A DNA stretch of 57,328 nucleotides from Bacillota bacterium (lineage in GTDB: Bacteria; Bacillota; Clostridia; Oscillospirales; Acutalibacteraceae), in NCBI GenBank assembly GCA_023458755.1, contig JAEWYE010000006.1:1-57328 (forward strand). Direction: 5' to 3'. The notes beneath the pieces are model-generated. The model saw only the letters and a list, made by a program, of their open reading frames with translations, had not been told where the DNA came from and searched no databases. A program made the translations under genes and the position numbers. Shown here one piece after another: positions 1 to 7,866 of this stretch. Position 1 is the first letter of the stretch; the number at the start of each line of letters is the position of its first letter.

Positions 1-45
1 GTGGTTGGAACCTTTCTGAAACCATCTGGTGGTAGGAGTGATTAA
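1..45 (+). CDS. C-terminal tail of an upstream gene (partial)
   Basis: Frame 1 is open from the window edge for 14 codons (VVGTFLKPSGGRSD) to a TAA at 43-45. It may be the last codons of a gene that begins outside the window. The fragment is too short to name. A short GC-rich hairpin (AGCCC/GGGCT, about 77-95) lies between it and the next gene and could be a weak terminator. Confidence 0.3.
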   Translation: MVGTFLKPSGGRSD

Positions 46-133
46 CCAATCCACAGCATCCTTTACAGTGTAGCACAGCCCTTGGAGAGGGGCTTTAATA
101 ACTACTACTCTATAATACAAGGAGTACAAGATT

Positions 134-1429
134 ATGGCAGATAAATATGATGCAATTGTTGTCGGCGCGGGTGTTTCCGGCCTTGCAGCAGCATATGTCA
201 TGGCAAAAAAAGGGCTGAATGTCATCGTAATTGAAAAAGGACAAAAACCCGGTTCGAAAAATGTGATGGGCGGAGTTATATATCGTAATATGATGGAACA
301 AATCATTCCTGAATTCTGGAAAGAAGCACCTCTTGAAAGGCCTATCGTAGAACAGAATTTCTGGCTTTTGGGAGAAAACTCTGCGGTTAAAACAGGCTAT
401 CGAGGCATGGAGTGGGAAACCCCTCCCTACAATAACTACACCGTTTTCCGAGGTAAATTTGATCAATGGTTCGCGACAAAATGCATTGAGGCAGGTGCGC
501 TTATCATCTGCGAGACAGTTGTCCAAGAATGTATTACAAAAAACAATAAGGTGATTGGAGTTAAGACAGACCGGCCTGACGGAGATATTTACGCAGATGT
601 TGTAGTATTGGCTGACGGTGTTAATTCGCTGCTTTCCAGAGACCTTGGATTCCATGTTGAATGGCGCAAAGATGAGGTCGCGCTTGCAGTTATGGAAGTA
701 TTGAAGATGCCTGCCGAAAGAATAGAAGAAAGATTCAACCTGGACAAAGGTATGGGTGCAACAATTGAACTTTTTGGAGACGGAACGTTGGGGATGGTCG
801 GCACAGCCTTTCTTTATACAAATAAGGATCATATCTCCATCGGATGTGGCGCTTTACTATCGCAAATGTCCGAAAAAGACGTGAAACCATATGAACTTCT
901 TGAGTATATAAAGCAGCATCCAGTTATTAAGCCCCTCCTTGCCGGAGCCGAGCCCTGTGAATATTACGCACATTTAATTCCGGAAGGCGGCTACAACAGT
1001 ATTCCCAAATTGGTTGATAATGGGGTGATCGTTGTCGGTGATGCGGCCCAGTTTGTAAATGGAATACACCGTGAGGGCTCAAATTTAGGAATGACCTCAG
1101 GTCGTTTTGCCGCCGAAACAATCATCAGATCAAAGGAACTTGGCAGATTTGACAAAGAGACCCTGTCTTACTATCAGGAATTAATCAAAGAAAGTTTTAT
1201 TTCAAAAGATTTAAAAAAATATAAGACAGCATCAAAGACACTTGAAAAAAATCCTGTTTTCTTCAACGATTATATTCCTGCGGTAAATGAGGCTATGAGT
1301 GAGATGTTCACGGTTGACGGAGTTTCTAAGTCAGAAAAACAAAAGAAAATAATAAAAAGATTCTTAAAGGACAAGTCAATCTTTGGCGCAGCTATGGATG
1401 GTTTAAAATTATTTTGGGCGGTGAAGTAA
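134..1429 (+). CDS. fixC: FixC-like electron-transfer flavoprotein:quinone oxidoreductase
   Basis: A 431-residue FAD-dependent oxidoreductase of the FixC / ETF-quinone oxidoreductase family. Known members pass electrons from electron-transfer flavoprotein, through FAD and an attached ferredoxin, to membrane quinone. The N-terminus carries the dinucleotide-binding signature GAGVSG at residues 11-16 and an acidic strand end at IEKG. A second FAD motif, VVGDAAQFVNGIHREG, lies about residue 305. The start follows AAGGAG with 10 nt spacing. The stop shares one base with the start of the FixX-like ferredoxin gene, so translation is probably coupled. There is no signal peptide, and it presumably acts on the inner membrane face. 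No fixA/fixB (ETF) genes are in the window; they may lie upstream or elsewhere. Family confidence is high; the physiological electron donor is not shown. Confidence 0.88.
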   Translation: MADKYDAIVVGAGVSGLAAAYVMAKKGLNVIVIEKGQKPGSKNVMGGVIYRNMMEQIIPEFWKEAPLERPIVEQNFWLLGENSAVKTGYRGMEWETPPYNNYTVFRGKFDQWFATKCIEAGALIICETVVQECITKNNKVIGVKTDRPDGDIYADVVVLADGVNSLLSRDLGFHVEWRKDEVALAVMEVLKMPAERIEERFNLDKGMGATIELFGDGTLGMVGTAFLYTNKDHISIGCGALLSQMSEKDVKPYELLEYIKQHPVIKPLLAGAEPCEYYAHLIPEGGYNSIPKLVDNGVIVVGDAAQFVNGIHREGSNLGMTSGRFAAETIIRSKELGRFDKETLSYYQELIKESFISKDLKKYKTASKTLEKNPVFFNDYIPAVNEAMSEMFTVDGVSKSEKQKKIIKRFLKDKSIFGAAMDGLKLFWAVK

Positions 1430-1722
1430 TGGAAAAAATTAAAGACAACGTTAAAATTGATGATAAATTATTTTTAAATACTTACAACGTGGATACAGAA
1501 TCTCATCTGGCAATCAAGGAACTTTCTGTATGTGAAAATTGCGAGGAAAAAATTTGCCTAAAGATTTGTCCTGCTCACGTTTATGAAATAAAGGATCACA
1601 AAATCACGATTTCTTATGAAGGTTGCCTGGAATGCGGGGCCTGCCGCATCTCATGTCCACATGACAATATTGATTGGAAATGTCCGAAGGGTGGGTTTGG
1701 AGTCCAGTTTCGATTGGCATAA
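1429..1722 (+). CDS. fixX: FixX-like ferredoxin
   Basis: A 97-residue ferredoxin-like protein. Two cysteine groups are visible: CENCEEKICLKICP around residues 36-49, and CLECGACRISCP near residues 65-76, which is a classic CxxCxxCxxxCP cluster. In the FixX family this protein docks with FixC and supplies the iron-sulfur step between flavin and quinone. I chose ATG 1429, which overlaps the fixC stop (TAATG), rather than the in-frame TTG 15 nt upstream, because this gives coupled translation. The C-terminus ends in GGFGVQFRLA, the usual FixX-type tail after the second cluster. The next gene follows after 72 nt with its own strong ribosome site. Confidence 0.87.
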   Translation: MEKIKDNVKIDDKLFLNTYNVDTESHLAIKELSVCENCEEKICLKICPAHVYEIKDHKITISYEGCLECGACRISCPHDNIDWKCPKGGFGVQFRLA

Positions 1723-1794
1723 CTGAAATTTTCAATCTTCATAACATCTTCATAAAAAATCTATATCATTTAGCCGAAGAAGGAGGGAACAGAA

Positions 1795-2631
1795 ATGAAT
1801 TTAAAAGAGATTTACCAACCGATTGAAATGAAATTAGATCAGGTTGAAAAAGAAATGGCATCTGTAGTGTGCGCAGATATTAGCAAACATCCCGTAAATG
1901 AAATTCTGAACAATTTTTTCAAAACTCCAGGCAAACGTCTCAGACCTGCATTGGCAATGCTCTCAGCTGGAATGATTAATGACAGCTTACCAGATGAAAC
2001 AAATGAGCAACTGATAAAGTTAGCTGTTGTTTTAGAACTGATTCACAGTACAAGTCTTATTCACGACGATATCATTGATAATGATACACTTCGCAGAGGC
2101 CAAAAAACACTCAACGGTGAGTATGGCAGAAAAATCGCAGTTTTAGCTGGAGATGTCTTATATGCGAGAACATTCTCACTTTTAACAACACAAATGCCTA
2201 CTTCTTTTACAGAAGAAATCATAAAGCTTACGGAGAGCATGTGTGCTGCAGAAATTGAACAGGCAAAACCCGGGAGTGTCACACAAGAGCTATACTTATC
2301 TATCATACGCGGAAAAACAGCAGAATTTATGTCTGCCAGTTGCCGACTGGGAGGAGTATTGGCGGGTGCAACCCCAAGCCAAGTTGAAGCGCTGTCAGTA
2401 TACGGTTTAAACTTAGGAATTACCTATCAATTAATTGATGACATTATGGATGGTGACGTTGATAGCTCACTCGGGATAGATCTAAGTTTTGTAGAACGTT
2501 ATGCCCTAAGAGCTCTGAATGCTTTGGATGCCTTTGAAAATTCACCATATAAAGAAAGTCTTATTAAATTTGTAAGTTATATTTTAAACTTTTTATTAAA
2601 GCTTGCAGATGTACAAACAAAAAACGCTTAA
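1795..2631 (+). CDS. Polyprenyl diphosphate synthase, shortened
   Basis: A trans-isoprenyl diphosphate synthase (IspA/HepT/IspB superfamily) that would build the isoprenoid tail of a quinone. The first aspartate-rich motif is HDDIIDNDTLRRG (Asp91, Asp92, Asp95) and the second is LIDDIMDGD (Asp215, Asp216). The start follows AAGGAGGGAACAGAA. At 278 residues it is about 40 residues shorter than usual. The missing part lies just after the second Asp motif: the normally conserved GKxxGxDLxxGKxTLP stretch is absent, and the chain runs straight into the final helices (YALRALNALDAF). This may be a real subfamily trait or an internal deletion that affects activity or chain length. It sits between the FixCX genes and the DoxX gene and shares an operon with the prenyltransferase that would use its product. 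Confidence 0.85.
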   Translation: MNLKEIYQPIEMKLDQVEKEMASVVCADISKHPVNEILNNFFKTPGKRLRPALAMLSAGMINDSLPDETNEQLIKLAVVLELIHSTSLIHDDIIDNDTLRRGQKTLNGEYGRKIAVLAGDVLYARTFSLLTTQMPTSFTEEIIKLTESMCAAEIEQAKPGSVTQELYLSIIRGKTAEFMSASCRLGGVLAGATPSQVEALSVYGLNLGITYQLIDDIMDGDVDSSLGIDLSFVERYALRALNALDAFENSPYKESLIKFVSYILNFLLKLADVQTKNA

Positions 2632-2641
2632 GGAGAAATAT

Positions 2642-3172
2642 ATGAAAATCTTACGTAATAAATATTTTTCAATAATTTGGACTGTTTTACGCGTATGGCT
2701 TGGATACCAGTGGATTGAAGCAGGTATTGAAAAAATAACAAACCCGCAGTGGGTTGGCAGTCAGGCGGGCGTGGGAATCACAGGATTTTTAAAAGGCGCT
2801 GTAGGTAAGGCTACCGGTGCTCACCCGTCTGTACAGGGCTGGTACGCCAGCTTTATTCAGAATGTAGCTTTACCCAATGCAAAAGTTTTTAGTTATTTAG
2901 TTGCTTTCGGTGAGGTCCTTGTAGGAATCAGCCTAATTGCTGGTCTGTTTACTTATGTTGGCTTAATAGCAGGTGGTTTTATGAACCTGAATTATATGTT
3001 GGCCGGAACAACAAGCACAAACCCGATTTTATATACGGTTACTTTCCTTCTTCTCATAGCAGGTTCAGCTGCTTACTTTATTGGCCTAGATCACTTTGTA
3101 TTGCCGTACATTAAGAATTTATTCCATAAGAAGACCAATAAACCAATAAAAATTCATGGCAATAAAATTTAA
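2642..3172 (+). CDS. DoxX/DoxD-like integral membrane protein
   Basis: A 176-residue membrane protein resembling the DoxX family and the DoxD subunit of thiosulfate:quinone oxidoreductase. The N-terminal segment LRVWLGYQWIEAGIEKITNP is typical of the family. Hydrophobic helices follow at about residues 75-100, 108-128 and 133-152 (YLVAFGEVLVGISLIAGLF, then GFMNLNYMLAG). I chose ATG 2642, preceded by AAGGAGAAATAT, over an upstream in-frame ATG that would overlap the preceding gene by 29 nt. Family members in respiratory operons interact with the quinone pool, but substrate and role are unproven here. The gene is 10 nt after the polyprenyl synthase and 11 nt before the next gene, which argues for co-transcription. 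Confidence 0.75.
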   Translation: MKILRNKYFSIIWTVLRVWLGYQWIEAGIEKITNPQWVGSQAGVGITGFLKGAVGKATGAHPSVQGWYASFIQNVALPNAKVFSYLVAFGEVLVGISLIAGLFTYVGLIAGGFMNLNYMLAGTTSTNPILYTVTFLLLIAGSAAYFIGLDHFVLPYIKNLFHKKTNKPIKIHGNKI

Positions 3173-3183
3173 GGAGATTGTAA

Positions 3184-3795
3184 ATGAATAAGAAATTAAT
3201 CAAAAGTTTTGCCATCGCTTTTGCACTGACTTTAACAGTATCTACCACGGCTTTTGCTGAAAGTATGTCCTCCACACAAGGTAAACCAGACAGTATGTCT
3301 TCCACCGCAACTCAAACTAACAGCATGACCGTTTCACAGAGCACAACAGACAGTATGTCTTCATCCCCAAGTCAGACGGGTGGAATGAATGTATCTATAG
3401 CATTTGAAAACACTCCTGTAAAAGCCGGAGAAAACAGTTTCAAAATTATGATTGAAAACAGCGATAAAAAACCGGTCAGCGGAGCTCAAATAAAAACCAC
3501 TTTCGATATGGACAGAAGCAAGATGGATACCATGGGCATGAAAGATCCAATTGTTGTTTCTTTGAAGGAAGACAAGCCCGGTGAATATAGCGGTACAGTT
3601 AATCTGCCTAACGCGGGCAAATGGATGGCTAAAACCGCTCTTAGCATTTCAGGTCAGAACTCGAGCAAAGATTTTGATGTAACCGTAGAAAGCGCAGGAC
3701 CCAATATGCTTGTTATTGGCGGCTTTGTAGGAGCAATTGCGCTAATCATAATCATTGCTTTGATTGTTAAGAAAAAGAGTAAATCAAAAGCATAA
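3184..3795 (+). CDS. Secreted, membrane-anchored FixH/YtkA-like protein, Met-rich
   Basis: A 203-residue exported protein. Residues 1-25 form a signal peptide (lysines, hydrophobic core, then TTAFAES). Residues 27-65 are low-complexity, rich in Ser, Thr and Met, with repeated SMSS units. Residues 70-165 form a beta-sandwich like FixH/YtkA domains (VSIAFENTPVKAGENSFKI; PVSGAQIKTTFDMDRSKMD; NLPNAGKWMAKTALSISG). A C-terminal transmembrane helix follows (VIGGFVGAIALIIIIALIV) with a Lys-rich cytoplasmic tail. The clustered methionines, including MDRSKMDTMGMKD, suggest Cu(I) or other soft-metal handling, but this is inference. FixH-like and CcoG-like proteins are neighbours in proteobacterial fixGHIS/ccoGHIS operons, and here the next gene is CcoG/NapH-like. 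Confidence 0.7.
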   Translation: MNKKLIKSFAIAFALTLTVSTTAFAESMSSTQGKPDSMSSTATQTNSMTVSQSTTDSMSSSPSQTGGMNVSIAFENTPVKAGENSFKIMIENSDKKPVSGAQIKTTFDMDRSKMDTMGMKDPIVVSLKEDKPGEYSGTVNLPNAGKWMAKTALSISGQNSSKDFDVTVESAGPNMLVIGGFVGAIALIIIIALIVKKKSKSKA

Positions 3796-3809
3796 GGAGG
3801 CAAAATACC

Positions 3810-5195
3810 GTGAAAGTCGCCAATACGGATAAAGATGTAAAACACTCACAAAATAGCAAAGAGATAAACCTCTTGAACAACAAATCATTTGCAAAATTTA
3901 TAAAGAGTAGAATGTATCCCCTTGTTTTTCAAATACCGGTAGCACTCATATTCGCATTTATTGTGTTTGAATTGATTACTGGATCCACAGAAGCACATGA
4001 TAATTTTGGTACGGCGGGAACATGGGTGCTTTGGTGGCCGTTGCTTCCGATTTTGCTTTTTTTTTTCTCGCGTTTCTGGTGCACACTTTGCCCATTTGGT
4101 TTATTAAACGATCTTGTACAGAAATTGGTGGGCAGTAAAAAACCCGTACCCAAATTTTTAAAGAAATATGGCATATGGATTATTGATCTAACCTTTCTGG
4201 CGATCACATGGAGCGATCATGTTTGGGGAATTGTAGAATCCCCTAGAGGATCCGGTATCCTCCTCCTAATGATTACGGTTGCAGTTATTCTTTCCGGAGC
4301 TTTGTTTGAAAGAAGGACATGGTGCAGATACCTTTGCTTCTTAGGAGGAGTTTCAGGTAACTATTCCAGAGTTGGCATGCTAGAGTTAAGAGCCACACCT
4401 GAAATTTGCAGTAAGTGTACAACACAGTCATGCTACAAAGGAAATGAAAAAGCTGCAGGGTGCCCAATGTTTGAGTTTCCAAGAACAATGGATACCAGCG
4501 CAGAATGTAATCTTTGCGGTAACTGCGTTAAGAGCTGCCCGAACAATTCAATCCGAATTTCTCCCCGTGTTCCTACCAAAGAGTTGTGGATGAACAAAAA
4601 GCCTAAATTGGAAGTCTCCTTTTTGGCCATAGTAATCATGGGTATTGTTTTTGTACAAAATATTACTATGCTGGACGCGTGGAATAGCTTTTTGAAATGG
4701 CTTGAAATCACAACAGGTGTCACGAATTATTATATCATTTTCACTGTGACGTTCTTGATTGCAATGGCTTTACCTGTTGCTCTCCTTCTCCTTTCCGGGT
4801 CAATCGCAAAAGTATTCAATGGTTCATCCATTAAAGATAACTTTGCGCGATATGGATATGCAATCATTCCGCTCGATATGGCTGGCCATATTGCCCATAA
4901 TCTATTTCACTTGCTTGCCGAGGGAAAATCCGTCTGGTATACATTTCTTGGACTTTTCGGAACACATATTGAAGATGCTTCGACGGCCTTTCTTGATAAT
5001 CCGACCATCCAGGCATTGCAGTATCTAATCATTGCGATTGGCGCAATCGGTACAATTTTTGTAGCGTATAAAATAGCTAAGAACAGTGGAGCCAAAAATC
5101 ATATGTCCGTTACGTGGGTTTATGCTGCGCTGACAATTGTTTTGGCAATCATAAATATCATTCTGTTCTCCATGCCGATGGCAATGAGAATGTAG
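3810..5195 (+). CDS. Membrane polyferredoxin, NapH/CcoG-like
   Basis: A 461-residue multi-pass membrane protein with iron-sulfur motifs, starting at GTG after a strong AAGGAGG. The N-terminal half has NapH/CcoG-type membrane cysteine pairs: FWCTLCPFG (about residue 91) and WCRYLCFLGG (about residue 171). A cytoplasmic ferredoxin segment follows, with CSKCTTQSC...GCP and then CNLCGNCVKSCP. The C-terminal third is membrane embedded and carries a His triad GHIAHNLFH (His360, His363, His367), possible heme or metal ligands not typical of NapH. NapH moves electrons from quinol to periplasmic partners, and CcoG is a cuprous-oxide reductase type factor. Which role applies here is unknown. It most likely exchanges electrons between cytoplasmic carriers and the quinone pool or the exported Met-rich protein encoded just upstream. 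Confidence 0.78.
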   Translation: MKVANTDKDVKHSQNSKEINLLNNKSFAKFIKSRMYPLVFQIPVALIFAFIVFELITGSTEAHDNFGTAGTWVLWWPLLPILLFFFSRFWCTLCPFGLLNDLVQKLVGSKKPVPKFLKKYGIWIIDLTFLAITWSDHVWGIVESPRGSGILLLMITVAVILSGALFERRTWCRYLCFLGGVSGNYSRVGMLELRATPEICSKCTTQSCYKGNEKAAGCPMFEFPRTMDTSAECNLCGNCVKSCPNNSIRISPRVPTKELWMNKKPKLEVSFLAIVIMGIVFVQNITMLDAWNSFLKWLEITTGVTNYYIIFTVTFLIAMALPVALLLLSGSIAKVFNGSSIKDNFARYGYAIIPLDMAGHIAHNLFHLLAEGKSVWYTFLGLFGTHIEDASTAFLDNPTIQALQYLIIAIGAIGTIFVAYKIAKNSGAKNHMSVTWVYAALTIVLAIINIILFSMPMAMRM

Positions 5196-5266
5196 CTGTT
5201 TGATTCCGGTATTCATGATTACAAATGGATACCGGAAATTTTAAATATTGGAAAAGGTGGTGCTGT

Positions 5267-6166
5267 ATGACGAAGAATAATGAGAGTAGCATTAAAGTGT
5301 GGATTCGGGCAACCAGACCTTTCTCACTTTCTGGATCAATAATTCCAGTCATTCTGGGAAGTGCTCTGGCTTATAAAGAGGGGCCTTTTCGCATCAATTT
5401 ATTTTTTCTCTCTGTAATAACAATTGCTGCTTTCCAAATTGGTGCCAACCTAATGAATTCCGCGGATGACTTTGTTAACCACGTTGATACGAAGGAATCT
5501 TTTGGTTCAAGTGATGTTGTCGTAAATAACTTGCTTTCTTCCAAGCAGGTTAACAAGGCGGGTATTGGTGTATTTGTTTTGGGTGTTCTCATCGGTCTCT
5601 ACTTGGCCTATGTCGGAGGGCTGGTAGTTTTAATGTTAGGTCTTGCAGGTGCTTTGGGCGGATATTTTTACACAAAGAAGCCGTTTGAACTGAAATATCA
5701 TGGCCTTGGTGTTCCATTGATTTTTCTGTTATATGGTCCGCTGCCAGTTCTGGGATCTTTTTTTCTTCAGGCAGGATATTTTAACTGGAAAGCATTATTA
5801 TTATCAATCCCTACTGGACTTTTAACAACCGCAATTCTTCACGCCAATGATATCAGAGACATGGTTCATGACAGTAAAGCAGGAATTAAGACATTTTCGA
5901 TCATCATTGGAAGCAGCAAAGCACATAAATTATACGATTTTTTCCTAATTGCTGCTTATGCAACAAGTTTAATCCTAACGCTGGTACATGTTGTGCCAAT
6001 TTGGAGCTTAGCTATTTTAATCACATTACCTCTTGCAATTGGAAATATGAAGAAACTTCATGCCGCAGGCAATGATACTTCCAGCATAAAGTTACTCGAC
6101 AAAGATACAGCCCAACTCCAAATGATCTTTGGAGTAATACAGGTTGCTTCGCTCTTTATACCATAA
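5267..6166 (+). CDS. menA: MenA-type DHNA (UbiA family) prenyltransferase
   Basis: A 299-residue UbiA-superfamily membrane prenyltransferase, closest to 1,4-dihydroxy-2-naphthoate polyprenyltransferase. MenA joins the polyprenyl tail to the naphthoquinone head to give demethylmenaquinol. The first Asp motif is NSADDFVNHVDT (canonical NDxxDxxxD altered to NSADDxxxxVD). The second is ANDIRDMVHDSKAGIKT. There are about eight hydrophobic helices. I chose ATG 5267 after AAAGGTGG; the longer in-frame start 42 nt upstream would add an unlikely segment. No genes for DHNA synthesis (menF-D-H-C-E-B) are in the window, so the acceptor might be made elsewhere in the genome or be taken up. The polyprenyl synthase and methyltransferase of the same operon supply the flanking steps. 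Confidence 0.85.
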   Translation: MTKNNESSIKVWIRATRPFSLSGSIIPVILGSALAYKEGPFRINLFFLSVITIAAFQIGANLMNSADDFVNHVDTKESFGSSDVVVNNLLSSKQVNKAGIGVFVLGVLIGLYLAYVGGLVVLMLGLAGALGGYFYTKKPFELKYHGLGVPLIFLLYGPLPVLGSFFLQAGYFNWKALLLSIPTGLLTTAILHANDIRDMVHDSKAGIKTFSIIIGSSKAHKLYDFFLIAAYATSLILTLVHVVPIWSLAILITLPLAIGNMKKLHAAGNDTSSIKLLDKDTAQLQMIFGVIQVASLFIP

Positions 6167-6190
6167 AAGATTTCAGAGAAGGGTGAGATA

Positions 6191-6814
6191 TTGAAACAAG
6201 AAGTCCGTTTAAAGCCAGCTCTTCTTTCAGCTTTGCTGGCTTCCCTGCTGTGGCTTGTCATATTTGTTTTTAAGCCGTTTAATTTCTGGTTGGAAATGAG
6301 TTTGTCTATTATATTACTTTCGGCAATCGCCGTTTATTTTAACAGGGGAAAGTTTAACCTCGGAAAAATCACTCCAAGATATATCTTAATCGGGATTGCT
6401 TCTGCAATACTGCTATACCTTATATTTTATGTTGGGAATATCATCACAGGCTATATTTTGCCTTTTAAAAATTCTCAGGTTTTGTCTGTTTACAGCAACA
6501 AAGCTGGAGTAGACGCCAGACTTATTGGAGGCTTACTTCTTTTTGTCATTGGTCCCGGTGAAGAACTCTATTGGCGTGGATTTATACAAGATACAATGTC
6601 ACGAAAATATGGCAGTCATAAGGGATATCTTTTCGCTGCCGCACTTTATGCAGGAGTTCACATTCTGACTGGGAACTTTATGCTGGTAGTTGCCGCTTTG
6701 GTATGCGGACTGTTTTGGGGCTTCATTTACAAAAATGAAAAAAGCCTTTGGCCTGTTTTAATATCTCATGCGATTTGGGATTTCACTATATTTCTGCTAC
6801 TGCCTCTTATGTAA
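6191..6814 (+). CDS. CPBP-family intramembrane protease-like protein
   Basis: A 207-residue integral membrane protein of the CPBP (Abi / CAAX-prenyl-protease 2) family. The signature sits at PGEELYWRG (EExxxR), AALYAGVHILTGN and SHAIWDF, supplying the Glu and His residues of the membrane active site. About six hydrophobic helices are visible. The best start is TTG 6191, with AGAAGGGTGA just upstream; no ATG is well placed. Bacterial CPBP proteins are linked to bacteriocin self-immunity and to processing of prenylated substrates. Its presence between menA and menG is notable because these neighbours also handle polyprenyl groups, but I cannot assign a substrate. Confidence 0.8.
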   Translation: MKQEVRLKPALLSALLASLLWLVIFVFKPFNFWLEMSLSIILLSAIAVYFNRGKFNLGKITPRYILIGIASAILLYLIFYVGNIITGYILPFKNSQVLSVYSNKAGVDARLIGGLLLFVIGPGEELYWRGFIQDTMSRKYGSHKGYLFAAALYAGVHILTGNFMLVVAALVCGLFWGFIYKNEKSLWPVLISHAIWDFTIFLLLPLM

Positions 6815-6825
6815 AGGAGAATATC

Positions 6826-7518
6826 ATGATAAAAACTGTAAATACCTTTTTTTCTACTATCGCCAAAAGATATGATAGGATGAATACGCTATTAACCCTT
6901 AATATTGACAAGCTATGGAGAAAAAAGGCGATCCGGCTATGCAATATAAAAAAAGGCTACAAAGTAATTGACTTATGTTGCGGAACAGGTGAAATGATAG
7001 AAGAAATTTACCGACAGGCAGGCAATGACACCTCGGTCATCGGTCTTGATTGTAACGATGAAATGCTGGCAGTGGCCGATCAAAAGTTGAATAATCAGTC
7101 AAATGGTATCCATTTTGACTTAGTAAACGGTGATGTTTTAAATATTCCATATTCAGATTCAAACTTTGATGTTGTCACAATCGCTTTCGGAATAAGAAAT
7201 ATACCAAATCACTCAAAAGCTCTCAATGAGATGTATAGGGTTTTAAAACCAGGTGGAAGCTTGATTTGTTTAGAATTATCAAAGCCAACAGTGCCCGTAT
7301 TTAAAAATATTTATGATATATATTTTAATCATGTTCTACCATTTCTCGGGTATATAGGAACAGGAGATATGGGAGCATATTATTATTTAAGAGATTCCGT
7401 CAACCATTTTATGAAAAAGCAGGAATTGCAGTCTGCATTTAAAGCGGCAGGATTCAAAAACACAGGATATGTCTCATTAACAGGTGGAATAGCATCTATT
7501 CATTTCGGACAGAAGTAA
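6826..7518 (+). CDS. menG: Demethylmenaquinone methyltransferase (MenG/UbiE)
   Basis: A 230-residue SAM-dependent methyltransferase of the UbiE/MenG type, which C-methylates demethylmenaquinone to menaquinone. Visible motifs are the N-terminal AKRYDRMNTLLTLNIDKLWR, motif I VIDLCCGTGEM, an acidic strand end (GLDCNDEML) and the family-typical VTIAFGIRNIPNHSKALNEMYRVLKPGG. ATG 6826 has GGAG 8-10 nt upstream; the longer in-frame reading would overlap the CPBP gene by 67 nt. This is the last gene of the nine-gene quinone/electron-transfer operon. No obvious intrinsic terminator follows. Confidence 0.88.
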   Translation: MIKTVNTFFSTIAKRYDRMNTLLTLNIDKLWRKKAIRLCNIKKGYKVIDLCCGTGEMIEEIYRQAGNDTSVIGLDCNDEMLAVADQKLNNQSNGIHFDLVNGDVLNIPYSDSNFDVVTIAFGIRNIPNHSKALNEMYRVLKPGGSLICLELSKPTVPVFKNIYDIYFNHVLPFLGYIGTGDMGAYYYLRDSVNHFMKKQELQSAFKAAGFKNTGYVSLTGGIASIHFGQK

Positions 7519-7540
7519 CCTGAATAACTACCCACTGAAA

Positions 7541-7601
7541 GTGAATTTATTTTAAGGCTTAGAGGTCAAATGAGCAGCAAAAATATGTTCAATGCGTATT
7601 G
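7541..7601. repeat. Copy 1 of an inverted long-distance repeat
   Basis: Positions 7562-7585 (24 bases) match exactly, in inverted orientation, the segment 56144-56167. Weaker similarity extends about 15 bases on either side. No coding sequence explains it. It is probably the remnant of a mobile element that also left the copy next to the IS256 fragment near the end of the window. Confidence 0.6.
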
Positions 7602-7654
7602 CTTAGCTTTGGTAAGTGCATTTCAAGCAGTAAATCATTTACAATATTTTCTTG

Positions 7655-7683
7655 TTTACATCGTGCCTATGATTTAATATAAT
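7655..7683 (+). promoter_or_regulatory. Predicted sigma-A promoter upstream of a hairpin leader
   Basis: TTTACA at 7655-7660 and TATAAT at 7678-7683 are separated by 17 nt. Downstream, at 7732-7760, come GAGGGAAG, two ATG codons and a perfect inverted repeat, TGGTTGAGT/ACTCAACCA (7751-7759 and 7768-7776). The 12-codon reading frame from ATG 7747 is too short to claim as a gene. Confidence 0.5.
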
Positions 7684-7780
7684 AAGCACACAACAAACAA
7701 ACGTTCTAGATGCTAAAGAGAAGAGTAAATAGAGGGAAGTGATGATATGCTGGTTGAGTCATTCCAAACTCAACCAATTT

Positions 7781-7866
7781 CATAACCAAACATTGTGCGT
7801 TGAATATTTTGGCCGAGTTTAATATACTTACATAGTAAGCTGTTATGCTAACATGTAAAACATAAC
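7781..7866 (+). promoter_or_regulatory. Promoter and operator of the XRE/ImmA operon
   Basis: TTGAAT at 7800-7805 and TATACT at 7823-7828, spacing 17 nt, form a good vegetative promoter. Just downstream lies an inverted repeat GTTATG (7842-7847)/CATAAC (7861-7866). The half-site CATAACCAA occurs both at 7781-7789 and at 7861-7869, flanking the promoter. This is the usual layout of a self-controlled XRE/CI-type repressor, which is inference. Confidence 0.55.

Noticed and set aside
110..832. Long minus-strand frame opposite fixC
   Set aside because: It is a shadow of the FixC-like gene: no ribosome site, Cys- and Phe-rich composition, and no domain. The FAD motifs are clearly on the plus strand.
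7747..7785. 12-codon leader peptide frame after GAGGGAAG
   Set aside because: It is very short, and its sequence is explained by the perfect inverted repeat inside it. There are no regulatory codon runs, so a leader peptide cannot be claimed.
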